From the NCBI GenBank assembly GCA_963748385.1, contig CAVVIQ010000002.1:1-64000 (forward strand): a stretch of 64,000 nt of DNA, written 5' to 3'. A program made the translations under genes and the position numbers. The notes beneath the pieces are model-generated. The model searched no databases. It was given only the letters and a program-made list of their open reading frames with translations, and was not told the origin of the DNA. Of this stretch, positions 1 to 8,867 are shown one piece after another (the stretch's first letter is position 1; each line of letters starts with the position of its first letter). Origin of the DNA: Rhodoblastus sp963748385. GTDB lineage: Bacteria; Pseudomonadota; Alphaproteobacteria; Rhizobiales; Beijerinckiaceae.

Positions 1-1190
<1,190 letters not shown>

Positions 1191-1246
1191 CAGGCGGATC
1201 AAGCCGGCGTCGGTCCGCCGGCGCCGGACCCCAGGGGATTCAAGCA

Positions 1247-1555
1247 ATGAACGGCCAGAATATCCGCATCCGCCTCAAGGCGTTCGATCACCGGATTCTC
1301 GACACCTCGACGAAGGAGATCGTCTCCACCGCCAAGCGCACGGGCGCTCAGGTGCGTGGGCCGATCCCGCTGCCGACCCGGATCGAGAAGTTCACGGTGA
1401 ACCGCTCGCCCCATGTCGACAAGAAGTCGCGCGAACAGTTCGAAATCCGCACCCACAAGCGGGTTCTCGATATCGTCGATCCGACCCCGCAGACCGTCGA
1501 TGCTCTGATGAAGCTCGACCTCGCCGCGGGCGTGGATGTCGAGATCAAGCTCTAA
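1247..1555 (+). CDS. rpsJ: 30S ribosomal protein S10
   Basis: S10 is a small-subunit head protein that also serves as NusE in transcription antitermination. The 102-aa product starts MNGQNIRIRLKAF and keeps the conserved loop regions through to VDVEIKL. The frame is open further upstream into tuf, but the ATG at 1247 preceded by an AGGGG ribosome-binding site gives the normal length. It is the first gene of the S10 operon, 56 bp after tuf, so transcription from the str operon may continue into it. Confidence 0.98.
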   Translation: MNGQNIRIRLKAFDHRILDTSTKEIVSTAKRTGAQVRGPIPLPTRIEKFTVNRSPHVDKKSREQFEIRTHKRVLDIVDPTPQTVDALMKLDLAAGVDVEIKL

Positions 1556-1564
1556 ATTAGTTCT

Positions 1565-1585
1565 GAGACGTTTTTACAACGTCTC
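1565..1585 (+). promoter_or_regulatory. Perfect hairpin between rpsJ and rplC
   Basis: The seven bases GAGACGT and ACGTCTC form a perfect stem around a seven-base loop in the 75-bp rpsJ-rplC gap. It is followed by GCGGCG rather than a T-run, so it is not a classical terminator. An mRNA processing or stability role is possible, but this is inference. Confidence 0.4.
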
Positions 1586-1630
1586 GCGGCGCCTCTTCGC
1601 ACGACGAACGCGCCTTAAGGGAAAGAAACC

Positions 1631-2362
1631 ATGCGCTCAGGCGTCATCGCACAGAAGGTCGGCATGACCCGCGTCTTCACCGACAGCGGGGAGCATGTTC
1701 CGGTCACGGTTCTGAAACTCGACAGCGTTCAGGTCGTCGCCCATCGCACGATGGAGAAGAACGGCTATACCGCCGTTCAGCTCGGCATCGGCCGCGCGAA
1801 GGTGAAAAACGTCTCCAAGGCCGAACGCGGCCGCTTCGCCGTCGCCAATGTCGAGCCGAAGCTGAAGCTCGCGGAATTCCGCGTCGCCGAGGACGCTCTG
1901 CTGCCGATCGGCGCCGAGATCACCGCCGACCATTTCGTCGTCGGCCAGTTCGTCGACGTCACCGGCACGACGACCGGCAAGGGCTTCGCCGGCCCGATGA
2001 AGCGCTGGAACTTCGGCGGCCTGCGCGCCAGCCACGGCGTGTCGCTCTCGCATCGTTCGCATGGTTCGACCGGCGGCCGTCAGGATCCGGGCAAGACCTT
2101 CAAGAACAAGAAGATGGCGGGCCACATGGGCGTCGACCGCGTCACCACGCAGAACCTGCGCGTGGTGCAGACCGACGTCGAGCGGGGCCTGGTCCTGGTC
2201 GAGGGTTCGGTTCCCGGCCACGCCGGCAACTGGATCTTCATCCGCGACGCCGTGAAGAAGTCCCTTCCCGCCGAAGCGCCGAAGCCCGGAAAGTTCCGCC
2301 TCGCCGAGGCGCCGGCTGAGGCGCAAGCCCCGGCTGCTGAAACCAATTCTTCGGAGGCCTGA
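1631..2362 (+). CDS. rplC: 50S ribosomal protein L3
   Basis: L3 is an early 50S assembly protein whose loop reaches the peptidyl-transferase centre. The 243-aa product begins MRSGVIAQKVGMTRVF and contains the conserved GFAGPMKRWNFGG and GSTGGRQDPG segments; the glutamine in this second segment is the residue methylated by PrmB in relatives. The C-terminus has an Ala/Pro/Glu-rich tail of about 20 residues, as in other alphaproteobacteria. An AAGGGAAAG ribosome-binding site precedes the ATG, and the stop lies three bases before the rplD start. Confidence 0.97.
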   Translation: MRSGVIAQKVGMTRVFTDSGEHVPVTVLKLDSVQVVAHRTMEKNGYTAVQLGIGRAKVKNVSKAERGRFAVANVEPKLKLAEFRVAEDALLPIGAEITADHFVVGQFVDVTGTTTGKGFAGPMKRWNFGGLRASHGVSLSHRSHGSTGGRQDPGKTFKNKKMAGHMGVDRVTTQNLRVVQTDVERGLVLVEGSVPGHAGNWIFIRDAVKKSLPAEAPKPGKFRLAEAPAEAQAPAAETNSSEA

Positions 2363-2365
2363 GTC

Positions 2366-2986
2366 GTGAAGATCGACATCACTTCGCTCGACGGCCAGAC
2401 TGCTGGCTCGATCGACCTCAACGACGACATCTTCGGTCTGGAGCCGCGCGAGGACCTGATCGCCCGCATGGTGCGCTACCAGCTCGCCAAGCGCCGCGTC
2501 GGCGCCCATGCGGTGAAAAACCGCGCCGACATCGCCCGCACCGGCAAGAAGATGTACAAGCAGAAGGGCACCGGCTCCGCCCGTCACGGCTCGGGCCGCG
2601 CGCCGCAGTTCCGTGGCGGCGGCCGCGCCTTCGGCCCGGTGGTGCGCTCCCATGCGCATGACCTGCCCAAGAAGGTTCGCGCCTTGGCGCTCAGGCATGC
2701 TCTCTCCGCCAAGATGAAGGACGGCGGCGTCATAGTGTGGGAATCGGCCGATGCGGTCGAGGCCAAGACGGCGGCGCTGAAGGCCAATTTCGCCAAGATC
2801 GGCCTCAAGAACGCGCTGATCGTGGACGGCGCCGAGGTGCAGGCCAATTTCGCCCTCGCCGCGCGCAACATTCCGCAGATCGACGTGCTGCCGGTCCAGG
2901 GCATCAACGTCTATGACATTCTCCGCCGCGAGAAGCTCGTGCTGACCAAGGCGGCCATCGATGCGCTGGAGGCGCGCTTCAAATGA
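2366..2986 (+). CDS. rplD: 50S ribosomal protein L4
   Basis: L4 is a primary 23S rRNA binder whose extended loop lines the exit tunnel; in some bacteria it also represses the S10 operon. The 206-aa protein starts on GTG at 2366, with a CGGAGG ribosome-binding site inside the end of rplC. The Gly/Arg-rich loop (KQKGTGSARHGSGRAPQFRG) is intact near residues 50-70. Its stop overlaps the rplW start in an ATGA arrangement, which suggests translational coupling. Confidence 0.97.
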   Translation: MKIDITSLDGQTAGSIDLNDDIFGLEPREDLIARMVRYQLAKRRVGAHAVKNRADIARTGKKMYKQKGTGSARHGSGRAPQFRGGGRAFGPVVRSHAHDLPKKVRALALRHALSAKMKDGGVIVWESADAVEAKTAALKANFAKIGLKNALIVDGAEVQANFALAARNIPQIDVLPVQGINVYDILRREKLVLTKAAIDALEARFK

Positions 2987-3288
2987 GCCAAGGGACTACT
3001 GACCCGCGTCACTACGACGTGATCGTCGCCCCGGTCATCACCGAAAAGGCCACTTTCGCGTCCGAACAGAACAAGGTCGTGTTCAAGGTGCGTCCCGACG
3101 CGACCAAGGACCAGATCAAGAAAGCCGTCGAGCGCCTGTTCGACGTCAAGGTCGAGGCCGTCAACACGCTGGTCCGCAAGGGCAAGAAGAAGGTGTTCAA
3201 GGGAACGCGCGGGCAGCGTTCCGACGTCAAGAACGCGGTCGTCACTTTGGCCGAAGGCCACAAGATCGACGTGACCACCGGGCTCTGA
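2983..3288 (+). CDS. rplW: 50S ribosomal protein L23
   Basis: L23 lies at the exit-tunnel rim and docks trigger factor and SRP. The 101-aa product contains the YDVIVAPVITEKAT start region and the basic hairpin GKKKVFKGTRGQRSDVK. Its ATG overlaps the rplD stop by four bases, so the two are probably translationally coupled. Length and order are normal for the S10 operon. Confidence 0.97.
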   Translation: MSQGTTDPRHYDVIVAPVITEKATFASEQNKVVFKVRPDATKDQIKKAVERLFDVKVEAVNTLVRKGKKKVFKGTRGQRSDVKNAVVTLAEGHKIDVTTGL

Positions 3289-3310
3289 GCTGAGGTAAGG
3301 AAACAGGCAG

Positions 3311-4147
3311 ATGGCGCTTAAAACGTTCAAGCCGATCACGCCGAGCCTTCGCCAGCTCGTGATCGTCGATCGAGGCGAGCTCTACAAGGGCAAGCCGGTC
3401 AAGAAGCTGACCGAGGGGCAGAGCTCGTCGGGCGGCCGCAACAACAATGGCCGCATCACCGTCCGCTTCCGCGGCGGCGGCCACAAGCAGGCCTATCGCA
3501 TCGTCGATTTCAAGCGGCGCAAGGAAGGCGCGGCCAAGGTCGAGCGGATCGAATATGATCCCAACCGCACCTCGTTCATCGCCCTCATCACCTATGGGGA
3601 CGGCGAACAGGCCTACATCATCGCGCCACAGCGCCTTGGCCCCGGCGACACGGTGGTCTCGGGCGCACAGGTCGACGTGAAGCCCGGCAACGCCATGCCG
3701 CTTTCCGCGATTCCGGTCGGCACGATCGTGCACAATGTCGAGCTGAAGATCGGCAAGGGCGGCTCGATCGCGCGTTCCGCCGGCTCCTATGCGCAGATCG
3801 TCGGCCGCGACCAGGGCTATGTCATCCTGCGACTGAACTCGGGCGAGCAGCGCCTGGTCCATGGCCAGTGCTACGGCACCGTCGGCGCGGTGTCGAACCC
3901 CGACCACATGAATACGTCGATCGGCAAGGCCGGCCGCCAACGTTGGCTCGGCTGGCGTCCGCACAATCGCGGCGTCGTCATGAACCCGGTTGATCACCCC
4001 CACGGCGGCGGCGAAGGCCGCACCTCGGGCGGCCGTCACCCGGTCACCCCCTGGGGCAAGCCGACCAAGGGCAAGAAGACCCGGTCGAACAAGTTCACCA
4101 CCAAATTCATTGTGACCTCGCGTCACAAGGCCAAGAAGAAGGGCTGA
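3311..4147 (+). CDS. rplB: 50S ribosomal protein L2
   Basis: L2 supports the peptidyl-transferase centre and subunit association. The 278-aa protein keeps the OB-fold and SH3-like domains and the highly conserved C-terminal segment NPVDHPHGGGEGRT with its essential histidine, followed by a basic tail ending HKAKKKG. The start ATG follows an AAGGAAACAGGCAG leader. It is five bases upstream of rpsS. Confidence 0.98.
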   Translation: MALKTFKPITPSLRQLVIVDRGELYKGKPVKKLTEGQSSSGGRNNNGRITVRFRGGGHKQAYRIVDFKRRKEGAAKVERIEYDPNRTSFIALITYGDGEQAYIIAPQRLGPGDTVVSGAQVDVKPGNAMPLSAIPVGTIVHNVELKIGKGGSIARSAGSYAQIVGRDQGYVILRLNSGEQRLVHGQCYGTVGAVSNPDHMNTSIGKAGRQRWLGWRPHNRGVVMNPVDHPHGGGEGRTSGGRHPVTPWGKPTKGKKTRSNKFTTKFIVTSRHKAKKKG

Positions 4148-4152
4148 GCCAC

Positions 4153-4431
4153 ATGTCGCGCTCGATCTGGAAGGGCCCGTTCGTCGACGGCTACCTCCTC
4201 AAGAAAGCGGAGGCCGCCGCCTCCGCGAAGCGCTCCGAGGTCATCAAGACCTGGAGCCGCCGCTCCACCATTCTGCCGCAGTTCGTCGGCCTCACCTTCG
4301 GCGTCTACAACGGCCACAAGCATGTGCCGGTGCAGGTGACGGAGGACATGATCGGTCACAAGTTCGGCGAGTTCTCGCCGACCCGGACCTTCCATGGCCA
4401 TGCGGCCGACAAGAAGGCGAAGAGGGGCTGA
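4153..4431 (+). CDS. rpsS: 30S ribosomal protein S19
   Basis: S19 binds 16S rRNA in the head of the small subunit with S13. The 92-aa product starts MSRSIWKGPFVDGYLLKK and has the family core RRSTILPQFVGLTFGVYNG and GHKFGEFSPTRTFHGHA. The stop is followed after one base by the ATG of rplV, so the two are tightly coupled. Confidence 0.98.
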   Translation: MSRSIWKGPFVDGYLLKKAEAAASAKRSEVIKTWSRRSTILPQFVGLTFGVYNGHKHVPVQVTEDMIGHKFGEFSPTRTFHGHAADKKAKRG

Positions 4432-4432
4432 A

Positions 4433-4831
4433 ATGTCGCAGGTAAAGAATCCCCGCGCCCTCAAGGACAATGAGGCCAAGGCGGTCTGCCGCATGATTCG
4501 CGTCAGCCCGCAGAAGCTCAACCTGGTGGCGCAACTCATTCGCGGCAAGAAGGTCGATCGCGCGCTCGCCGACCTGACCTTCTCGCAGAAGCGCATCGCC
4601 CTCGACGTCAAGAAGACGCTCGAAAGCGCGATCGCCAACGCCGAAAATAACCATGACCTGGACGTGGACGATCTCGTCGTGGCCGAAGCCTTTGTCGGCA
4701 AGGCTCTGGTGATGAAGCGCTTTCATGCCCGCGCCCGCGGTCGGGCGGGGCGGGTCGAGAAGCCTTTCTCGAACCTGACGATCGTCGTGCGCGAAGTCGA
4801 AGCGCTGGCGAATAAACCGGCTCGGGCCTGA
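4433..4831 (+). CDS. rplV: 50S ribosomal protein L22
   Basis: L22 lines the exit tunnel with its beta-hairpin, and mutations here give macrolide resistance in many bacteria. The ATG at 4433 gives a 132-aa protein beginning MSQVKNPRALKDNEAKA; the frame is open further upstream inside rpsS, but that part is a shadow. The hairpin tip region KRFHARARGRAGR is intact. The ribosome-binding site is the AGAGGGG at the end of rpsS. Confidence 0.97.
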   Translation: MSQVKNPRALKDNEAKAVCRMIRVSPQKLNLVAQLIRGKKVDRALADLTFSQKRIALDVKKTLESAIANAENNHDLDVDDLVVAEAFVGKALVMKRFHARARGRAGRVEKPFSNLTIVVREVEALANKPARA

Positions 4832-4841
4832 GGAGAGAACG

Positions 4842-5588
4842 ATGGGACAGAAAGTTAATCCGATCGGTCTTCGTCTGGGCGTGAACCGGACGTGGGACTC
4901 GCGCTGGTTCGCCAACAAGGGCGAATACGGCAAGCTGCTGCACGAGGATTTCGCCATCCGCGAAACGCTGATGAAGGCGTTGAAGCAGGCGGCGGTCTCC
5001 AAGATCGTCATCGAGCGTCCGCACAAGAAATGCCGCGTCACCGTCCACTCCGCCCGTCCGGGCGTGGTGATCGGCAAGAAGGGCGCCGACATCGACAAGA
5101 TCCGCAAGTTGGTGGCGAAGCTGACCGCGAGCGAAGTCACGATCAATATCGTCGAGGTCCGCAAGCCGGAAATCGACGCGACCCTGGTCGCCGACTCGAT
5201 CGCCCAGCAGCTGGAGCGCCGCGTCGCCTTCCGCCGCGCCATGAAGCGCGCCGTTCAGTCGGCGATGCGTCTCGGCGCCGAGGGCATCCGCATCAACTGT
5301 TCGGGCCGCCTCGGCGGCGCTGAAATCGCCCGGCTCGAATGGTATCGCGAAGGCCGCGTGCCGCTGCACACCCTGCGCGCCGATGTCGATTATGGCGTCG
5401 CCACCGCCCATACCGCTTATGGAACCTGCGGCATCAAGGTGTGGATCTTCAAGGGCGAGATCCTGGAGCACGATCCTATGGCTCAGGAACGCCGCGCCAA
5501 CGAGATCGGCGGCGACCACCATGGCCACCATGAGCGCCGCGAACGTCGCGAGCGCCGCGAGCCGCGCGAACCGCGCGGCGCGCACTGA
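4842..5588 (+). CDS. rpsC: 30S ribosomal protein S3 with His/Arg-rich tail
   Basis: S3 shapes the mRNA entry tunnel of the 30S subunit. The 248-aa protein has the N-terminal region MGQKVNPIGLRLGVNRTWDS, the KH domain with VVIGKKGADIDKI, and the C-terminal S3 domain ending near LEHDPMAQERR. After that comes a tail of about 25 residues made almost entirely of His, Arg, Glu and Pro, with ERRERRERREP as a short repeat. Basic tails are known on alphaproteobacterial S3; the histidines here are more unusual. The start ATG follows a GAGGAGAG ribosome-binding site. Confidence 0.97.
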   Translation: MGQKVNPIGLRLGVNRTWDSRWFANKGEYGKLLHEDFAIRETLMKALKQAAVSKIVIERPHKKCRVTVHSARPGVVIGKKGADIDKIRKLVAKLTASEVTINIVEVRKPEIDATLVADSIAQQLERRVAFRRAMKRAVQSAMRLGAEGIRINCSGRLGGAEIARLEWYREGRVPLHTLRADVDYGVATAHTAYGTCGIKVWIFKGEILEHDPMAQERRANEIGGDHHGHHERRERRERREPREPRGAH

Positions 5589-5611
5589 AATTGAGCTTGA
5601 GAGTTTGAACC

Positions 5612-6025
5612 ATGCTGCAACCCAAGCGCACTAAATTCCGCAAGGCCTTCAAGGGCCGCATCAAGGGCGTCTCCAAGGGCGGCTTCGAACTCGCCTTCGG
5701 CCAGTTCGGCCTCAAGGCGCTCGAGCCCGAGCGCGTCACCGCCCGCCAGATCGAAGCGGCCCGCCGCGCGATGACCCGCCACATGAAGCGCGCCGGCCGC
5801 GTCTGGATCCGCGTCTTCCCTGACGTTCCGGTCTCCTCGAAGCCGACCGAAGTGCGTATGGGCAAGGGCAAGGGCTCGCCGGAATTCTGGGCGGCGCGCG
5901 TCGCCCCCGGCCGCATCATGTTCGAGATCGACGGCGTTCCGGCCCCGCTCGCCCGCGAGGCTTTCGCGCTTGCCGCGGCCAAGCTGCCGATCAAGACGCG
6001 TTTCATCGAACGCATCGCCGAGTAA
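5612..6025 (+). CDS. rplP: 50S ribosomal protein L16
   Basis: L16 helps position tRNA in the A and P sites. The 137-aa protein starts MLQPKRTKFRKAFKGRIKG and holds the conserved segments ARRAMTRHMKRAGRVWIRVF and MGKGKGSPEFWAARV, so the essential arginine of the hydroxylated loop is present. It lies 23 bp after rpsC and 10 bp before rpmC, as in most bacteria. Confidence 0.98.
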   Translation: MLQPKRTKFRKAFKGRIKGVSKGGFELAFGQFGLKALEPERVTARQIEAARRAMTRHMKRAGRVWIRVFPDVPVSSKPTEVRMGKGKGSPEFWAARVAPGRIMFEIDGVPAPLAREAFALAAAKLPIKTRFIERIAE

Positions 6026-6035
6026 GGGGGATAGG

Positions 6036-6245
6036 ATGAAGAACGATCAGCGCCTGTCGGACCTGAAGGCCATGTCGGACGATCAATTGAACGAAGAGCT
6101 GCTGAAGCTGAAGAAGGAGCAGTTCAACCTGCGCTTCCAGAAGGCGACCGGCCAGCTCGAAAACACCTCGCGCGTGCGCGTCGTGCGCCGCGACGTCGCC
6201 CGAGTGAAGACGATCGCCGCCCACAAACGCGACGCGAAGAAATAA
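6036..6245 (+). CDS. rpmC: 50S ribosomal protein L29
   Basis: L29 sits beside L23 at the tunnel exit. The ATG at 6036 gives a 69-aa, two-helix protein starting MKNDQRLSDLKAMSDDQL with the conserved LKKEQFNLRFQKATGQL. An AAGGGGGATAG ribosome-binding site overlaps the rplP stop, which decides this start over the longer open frame. Confidence 0.96.
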   Translation: MKNDQRLSDLKAMSDDQLNEELLKLKKEQFNLRFQKATGQLENTSRVRVVRRDVARVKTIAAHKRDAKK

Positions 6246-6254
6246 GGTCTCATC

Positions 6255-6497
6255 ATGCCGAAGCGAATTCTCCAGGGCGTCGTCGTCAGCGACAAGCAGG
6301 AAAAGACCGTGGTGGTGAAGGTGGAGCGCCGCTTCACCCATCCACTGCTCAAGAAGACGGTGCGCCGCACCAAGAACTACCACGCCCATGACGAGGCGGG
6401 GACATTCAAGGTCGGCGACGTGGTCTCCATCCAGGAGACCCGCCCGATTTCGAAGCTGAAGCGCTGGACGGTCCTGACCAGCGAAAATAAGGCTTGA
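6255..6497 (+). CDS. rpsQ: 30S ribosomal protein S17
   Basis: S17 is an OB-fold primary binder of 16S rRNA. The 80-aa protein starts MPKRILQGVVVSDKQEKTVV and keeps RRFTHPLLKKTVRRTKNYHAHDE and the VGDVV motif. It is the last gene of the S10 operon. A 218-bp spacer follows before the spc operon starts with rplN. Confidence 0.97.
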   Translation: MPKRILQGVVVSDKQEKTVVVKVERRFTHPLLKKTVRRTKNYHAHDEAGTFKVGDVVSIQETRPISKLKRWTVLTSENKA

Positions 6498-6715
6498 TTT
6501 CGGCCGGGAAATAGACGAGGAAGCGCGCTCTTCCTCGAAAGAGCTTTCCGTTCGCCTGCCTCGCCAAAGGCGCAGCCGGCGGGACGGAAATTCTGTTATC
6601 GAAGGGATTTCCGCGCAAGCGGAATACGGCTTTCCCGACGGAAAGCCGATCCAGGCGTAGTCCAGGCCGGAATGAACCGGCGTGGAAACCGATCTGACAT
6701 GAAAGGCTCGAAGCC
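6498..6715 (+). promoter_or_regulatory. rpsQ-rplN spacer with palindromic motif
   Basis: This 218-bp gap separates the S10 and spc operons and contains no gene. It holds the palindrome TTCCGCGCAAGCGGAA at 6609-6624 and a GGCTTTCCCGACGGAAAGCC inverted repeat at about 6629-6648. A spc promoter would be expected here, but no convincing -35/-10 pair is visible. The same palindrome recurs near 19554 and 19580. Confidence 0.45.
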
Positions 6716-7084
6716 ATGATTCAGATGCAGACAGCCCTCGACGTGGCCGACAATTCGGGCGCGCGCCGTGTGATGTGCATCAAGGTGCTTGGCGGCTCCA
6801 AGCGCAAATATGCAGGGGTGGGCGACATCATCGTCGTCTCCGTGAAGGAAGCCATTCCACGCGGCCGCGTGAAGAAGGGCGACGTGATGAAGGCGGTCGT
6901 CGTGCGCACCGCCAAGGACATCAAGCGCGCCGACGGTTCGATGATCCGTTTCGACACCAACGCCGCCGTTCTCATCAACAATCAGAAAGAGCCCGTTGGC
7001 ACCCGCATCTTCGGGCCGGTTCCGCGCGAATTGCGCGCCAAGAACCACATGAAGATCATCTCGCTCGCGCCGGAGGTGCTGTAA
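6716..7084 (+). CDS. rplN: 50S ribosomal protein L14
   Basis: L14 is a 23S rRNA binder that forms bridges to the 30S subunit and is the docking site of the silencing factor RsfS. The 122-aa product starts MIQMQTALDVADNSGARRVM and has the conserved KVLGGSKRKYAGVGDIIVVS and GPVPRELR segments. Length is exactly the family norm. Its TAA stop shares one base with the rplX start. Confidence 0.98.
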   Translation: MIQMQTALDVADNSGARRVMCIKVLGGSKRKYAGVGDIIVVSVKEAIPRGRVKKGDVMKAVVVRTAKDIKRADGSMIRFDTNAAVLINNQKEPVGTRIFGPVPRELRAKNHMKIISLAPEVL

Positions 7085-7401
7085 TGGCCGCGAAGATCAA
7101 GAAGGGCGACAAGGTCGTCGTGATCGCCGGCCGCGACAAGGGCCGCACCGGCGAAGTCACTTTCGTGTTTCCCAAGGACGGCAAGGCGGTCGTCCAGGGC
7201 GTCAACATGGTGAAGCGTCACCAGAAGCAGACCCAGACCCAGGAAGGCGGCATCATCTCCAAGGAAGCGCCGATCCAGTTGTCGAACATCGCGTTCGCCG
7301 ATCCCAAGGATGGCCAGCCCACCCGCGTCGGCTTCAAGATTCTCGACGACGGCCGCAAGGTCCGCGTCGCCAAGCGTTCCGGAGAAATGATCGATGGCTG
7401 A
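7084..7401 (+). CDS. rplX: 50S ribosomal protein L24
   Basis: L24 is one of the two assembly-initiator proteins of the 50S subunit and has a KOW domain. The ATG at 7084 overlaps the rplN stop and gives 105 aa; the frame also runs open upstream through rplN, but that part is a shadow. The KOW segment KKGDKVVVIAGRDKGRTGEV and the following GVNMVKRHQK are typical. The gene overlaps the rplE start by eight bases. Confidence 0.97.
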   Translation: MAAKIKKGDKVVVIAGRDKGRTGEVTFVFPKDGKAVVQGVNMVKRHQKQTQTQEGGIISKEAPIQLSNIAFADPKDGQPTRVGFKILDDGRKVRVAKRSGEMIDG

Positions 7402-8084
7402 GCCGAAGAACCCGAAAAAAGGCGGCGACAAGGCCGCCAAGGGCGGCGACAAGGCCGCCAAGGGCGCTGAAAAGACCGCCAAGGCCAAGGGCGCCGAAAC
7501 GGTTGCTCACGCCGGCGCGGTCGCCGGCGCGCCCGCGGGCTATGTCGCGCGCATGCGCAAGCACTATGACGAAGTGGTGCGCCCGCAGATGATCGAGCAG
7601 TTCGGCTACAAGAACCCGCTCCAAGTTCCGGCGATCGAGAAGATCGTCCTCAACATGGGCGTGGGCGAAGCGGTCAACGACACCAAGAAGGTGACGGTCG
7701 CCGCCGCCGATCTCGCCCTGATCGCCGGCCAGAAGCCGGTGATCACCAAGGCCCGGAACGCCATCTCGACGTTCAAGGTGCGCGAGAACATGCCAATCGG
7801 CGCCAAGGTCACCCTGCGCAAGACCCGCATGTATGAATTTCTGGACCGTCTCATCACCGTGGCCTTGCCGCGGGTGCAGAGATTTTCGCGGTCTGAATCC
7901 GAAGTCGTTCGACGGCCGCGGCAATTTCGCCATGGGCGTCAAGGAGCACATCGTGTTCCCGGAGATCGACTACGACAAGGTCGACACGGTTCTGGGCATG
8001 GACGTCATCGTCTGCACCACGGCCAAGACCGACGACGAGGCTCGCGCTCTGCTGCGCGCGTTCAACTTCCCGTTCCGGCAGTGA
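7394..8084 (+). CDS. rplE: 50S ribosomal protein L5, frame broken by one inserted base
   Basis: L5 binds 5S rRNA and contacts the P-site tRNA; it is essential. The first frame runs MAEPKNPKKGG to LDRLITVALPRV and then derails; the second frame resumes at RDFRGLNPKSFDGRGNFAMG and continues to the normal end FNFPFRQ. The break is at about 7876-7880, where removing one base from GTGCAGAGAT restores a 229-aa protein. Family L5 proteins are about 180-185 aa. The extra length is a Lys/Gly/Ala-rich N-terminal extension of about 50 residues containing a seven-residue repeat (GGDKAAK twice). Because the gene is essential and otherwise intact, the frameshift is most likely an assembly error. Confidence 0.93.
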
Positions 8085-8129
8085 GGCAAGTTAGATAATC
8101 GCCTCAAACGCGGAAACCAGAGGTAACCC

Positions 8130-8435
8130 ATGGCCAAGAAAAGCAAGACCGAGCATAACCAGAAGCGGGCGAAACTCGCCGCCCAGAAGGCGCCCAAGCG
8201 CGCCCGCCTGCGCGCGATCGCCAAGGACCGTGCGCTGAGCGTCGAAGAGCGCTTCGCGGCGACCCTGAAGCTTGCCGAAATGCCGCGCAACTCGTGCATC
8301 AATCGCGTGCGTAACCGCTGCGAGGTGACGGGTCGTCCGCGCGCCTATAACCGCAAGCTGAAAATGTCGCGCATCGCGCTTCGCGAACTGGGCTCCAGGG
8401 GTTTGATCCCGGGCCTGGTCAAGTCGAGCTGGTAA
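8130..8435 (+). CDS. rpsN: 30S ribosomal protein S14 (zinc-independent form)
   Basis: S14 is a small-subunit head protein. The 101-aa length and the lack of paired CxxC motifs identify the zinc-independent type; the two cysteines in NSCINRVRNRCEVTGRPRAY are not in a zinc-finger pattern. The C-terminal SRIALRELGSRGLIPGLVKSSW is conserved. It follows rplE by 45 bp and has a GAGGTAACC ribosome-binding site. Confidence 0.97.
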   Translation: MAKKSKTEHNQKRAKLAAQKAPKRARLRAIAKDRALSVEERFAATLKLAEMPRNSCINRVRNRCEVTGRPRAYNRKLKMSRIALRELGSRGLIPGLVKSSW

Positions 8436-8445
8436 GGAGACCGAC

Positions 8446-8844
8446 ATGGCGATCAATGATCCTGTGGGCGATCTGCTCACCCGCATCCGCAACGCGCAGA
8501 TGCGCCGCAAGTCCTCGGTCTCGACGCCGGGATCGCGGTTGCGCGCCAACGTCCTCGACGTGCTCAAGGACGAGGGCTACATCCGCGGCTATAGCGTCAC
8601 GGAATTCGGCAATGGCCGCACCGATTTCGAAATCGAGCTGAAATATTTCGACGGTCAGCCGGTCATTCGCGAAATCAACCGCGTTTCCAAGCCCGGACGC
8701 CGCGTTTACGCGGCGGTGGGCGCGCTGCCGCGCGTCGCCAACGGCCTTGGCATTGCGATCATTTCGACCCCGAAGGGCGTTCTCGCGGATCATGCCGCGC
8801 GCGACGCCAATGTCGGCGGCGAAGTGCTCGCGACGGTCTTCTGA
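8446..8844 (+). CDS. rpsH: 30S ribosomal protein S8
   Basis: S8 is a primary 16S rRNA binder and, in E. coli, the repressor of the spc operon. The 132-aa product starts MAINDPVGDLLTRIRNAQ and ends with the conserved ISTPKGVLADHAARDANVGG segment. An AAGGAGA ribosome-binding site overlaps the end of rpsN. Length and position are normal. Confidence 0.97.
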   Translation: MAINDPVGDLLTRIRNAQMRRKSSVSTPGSRLRANVLDVLKDEGYIRGYSVTEFGNGRTDFEIELKYFDGQPVIREINRVSKPGRRVYAAVGALPRVANGLGIAIISTPKGVLADHAARDANVGGEVLATVF

Positions 8845-8867
8845 TCCGAAGCGAGGAGGAGCAAACC

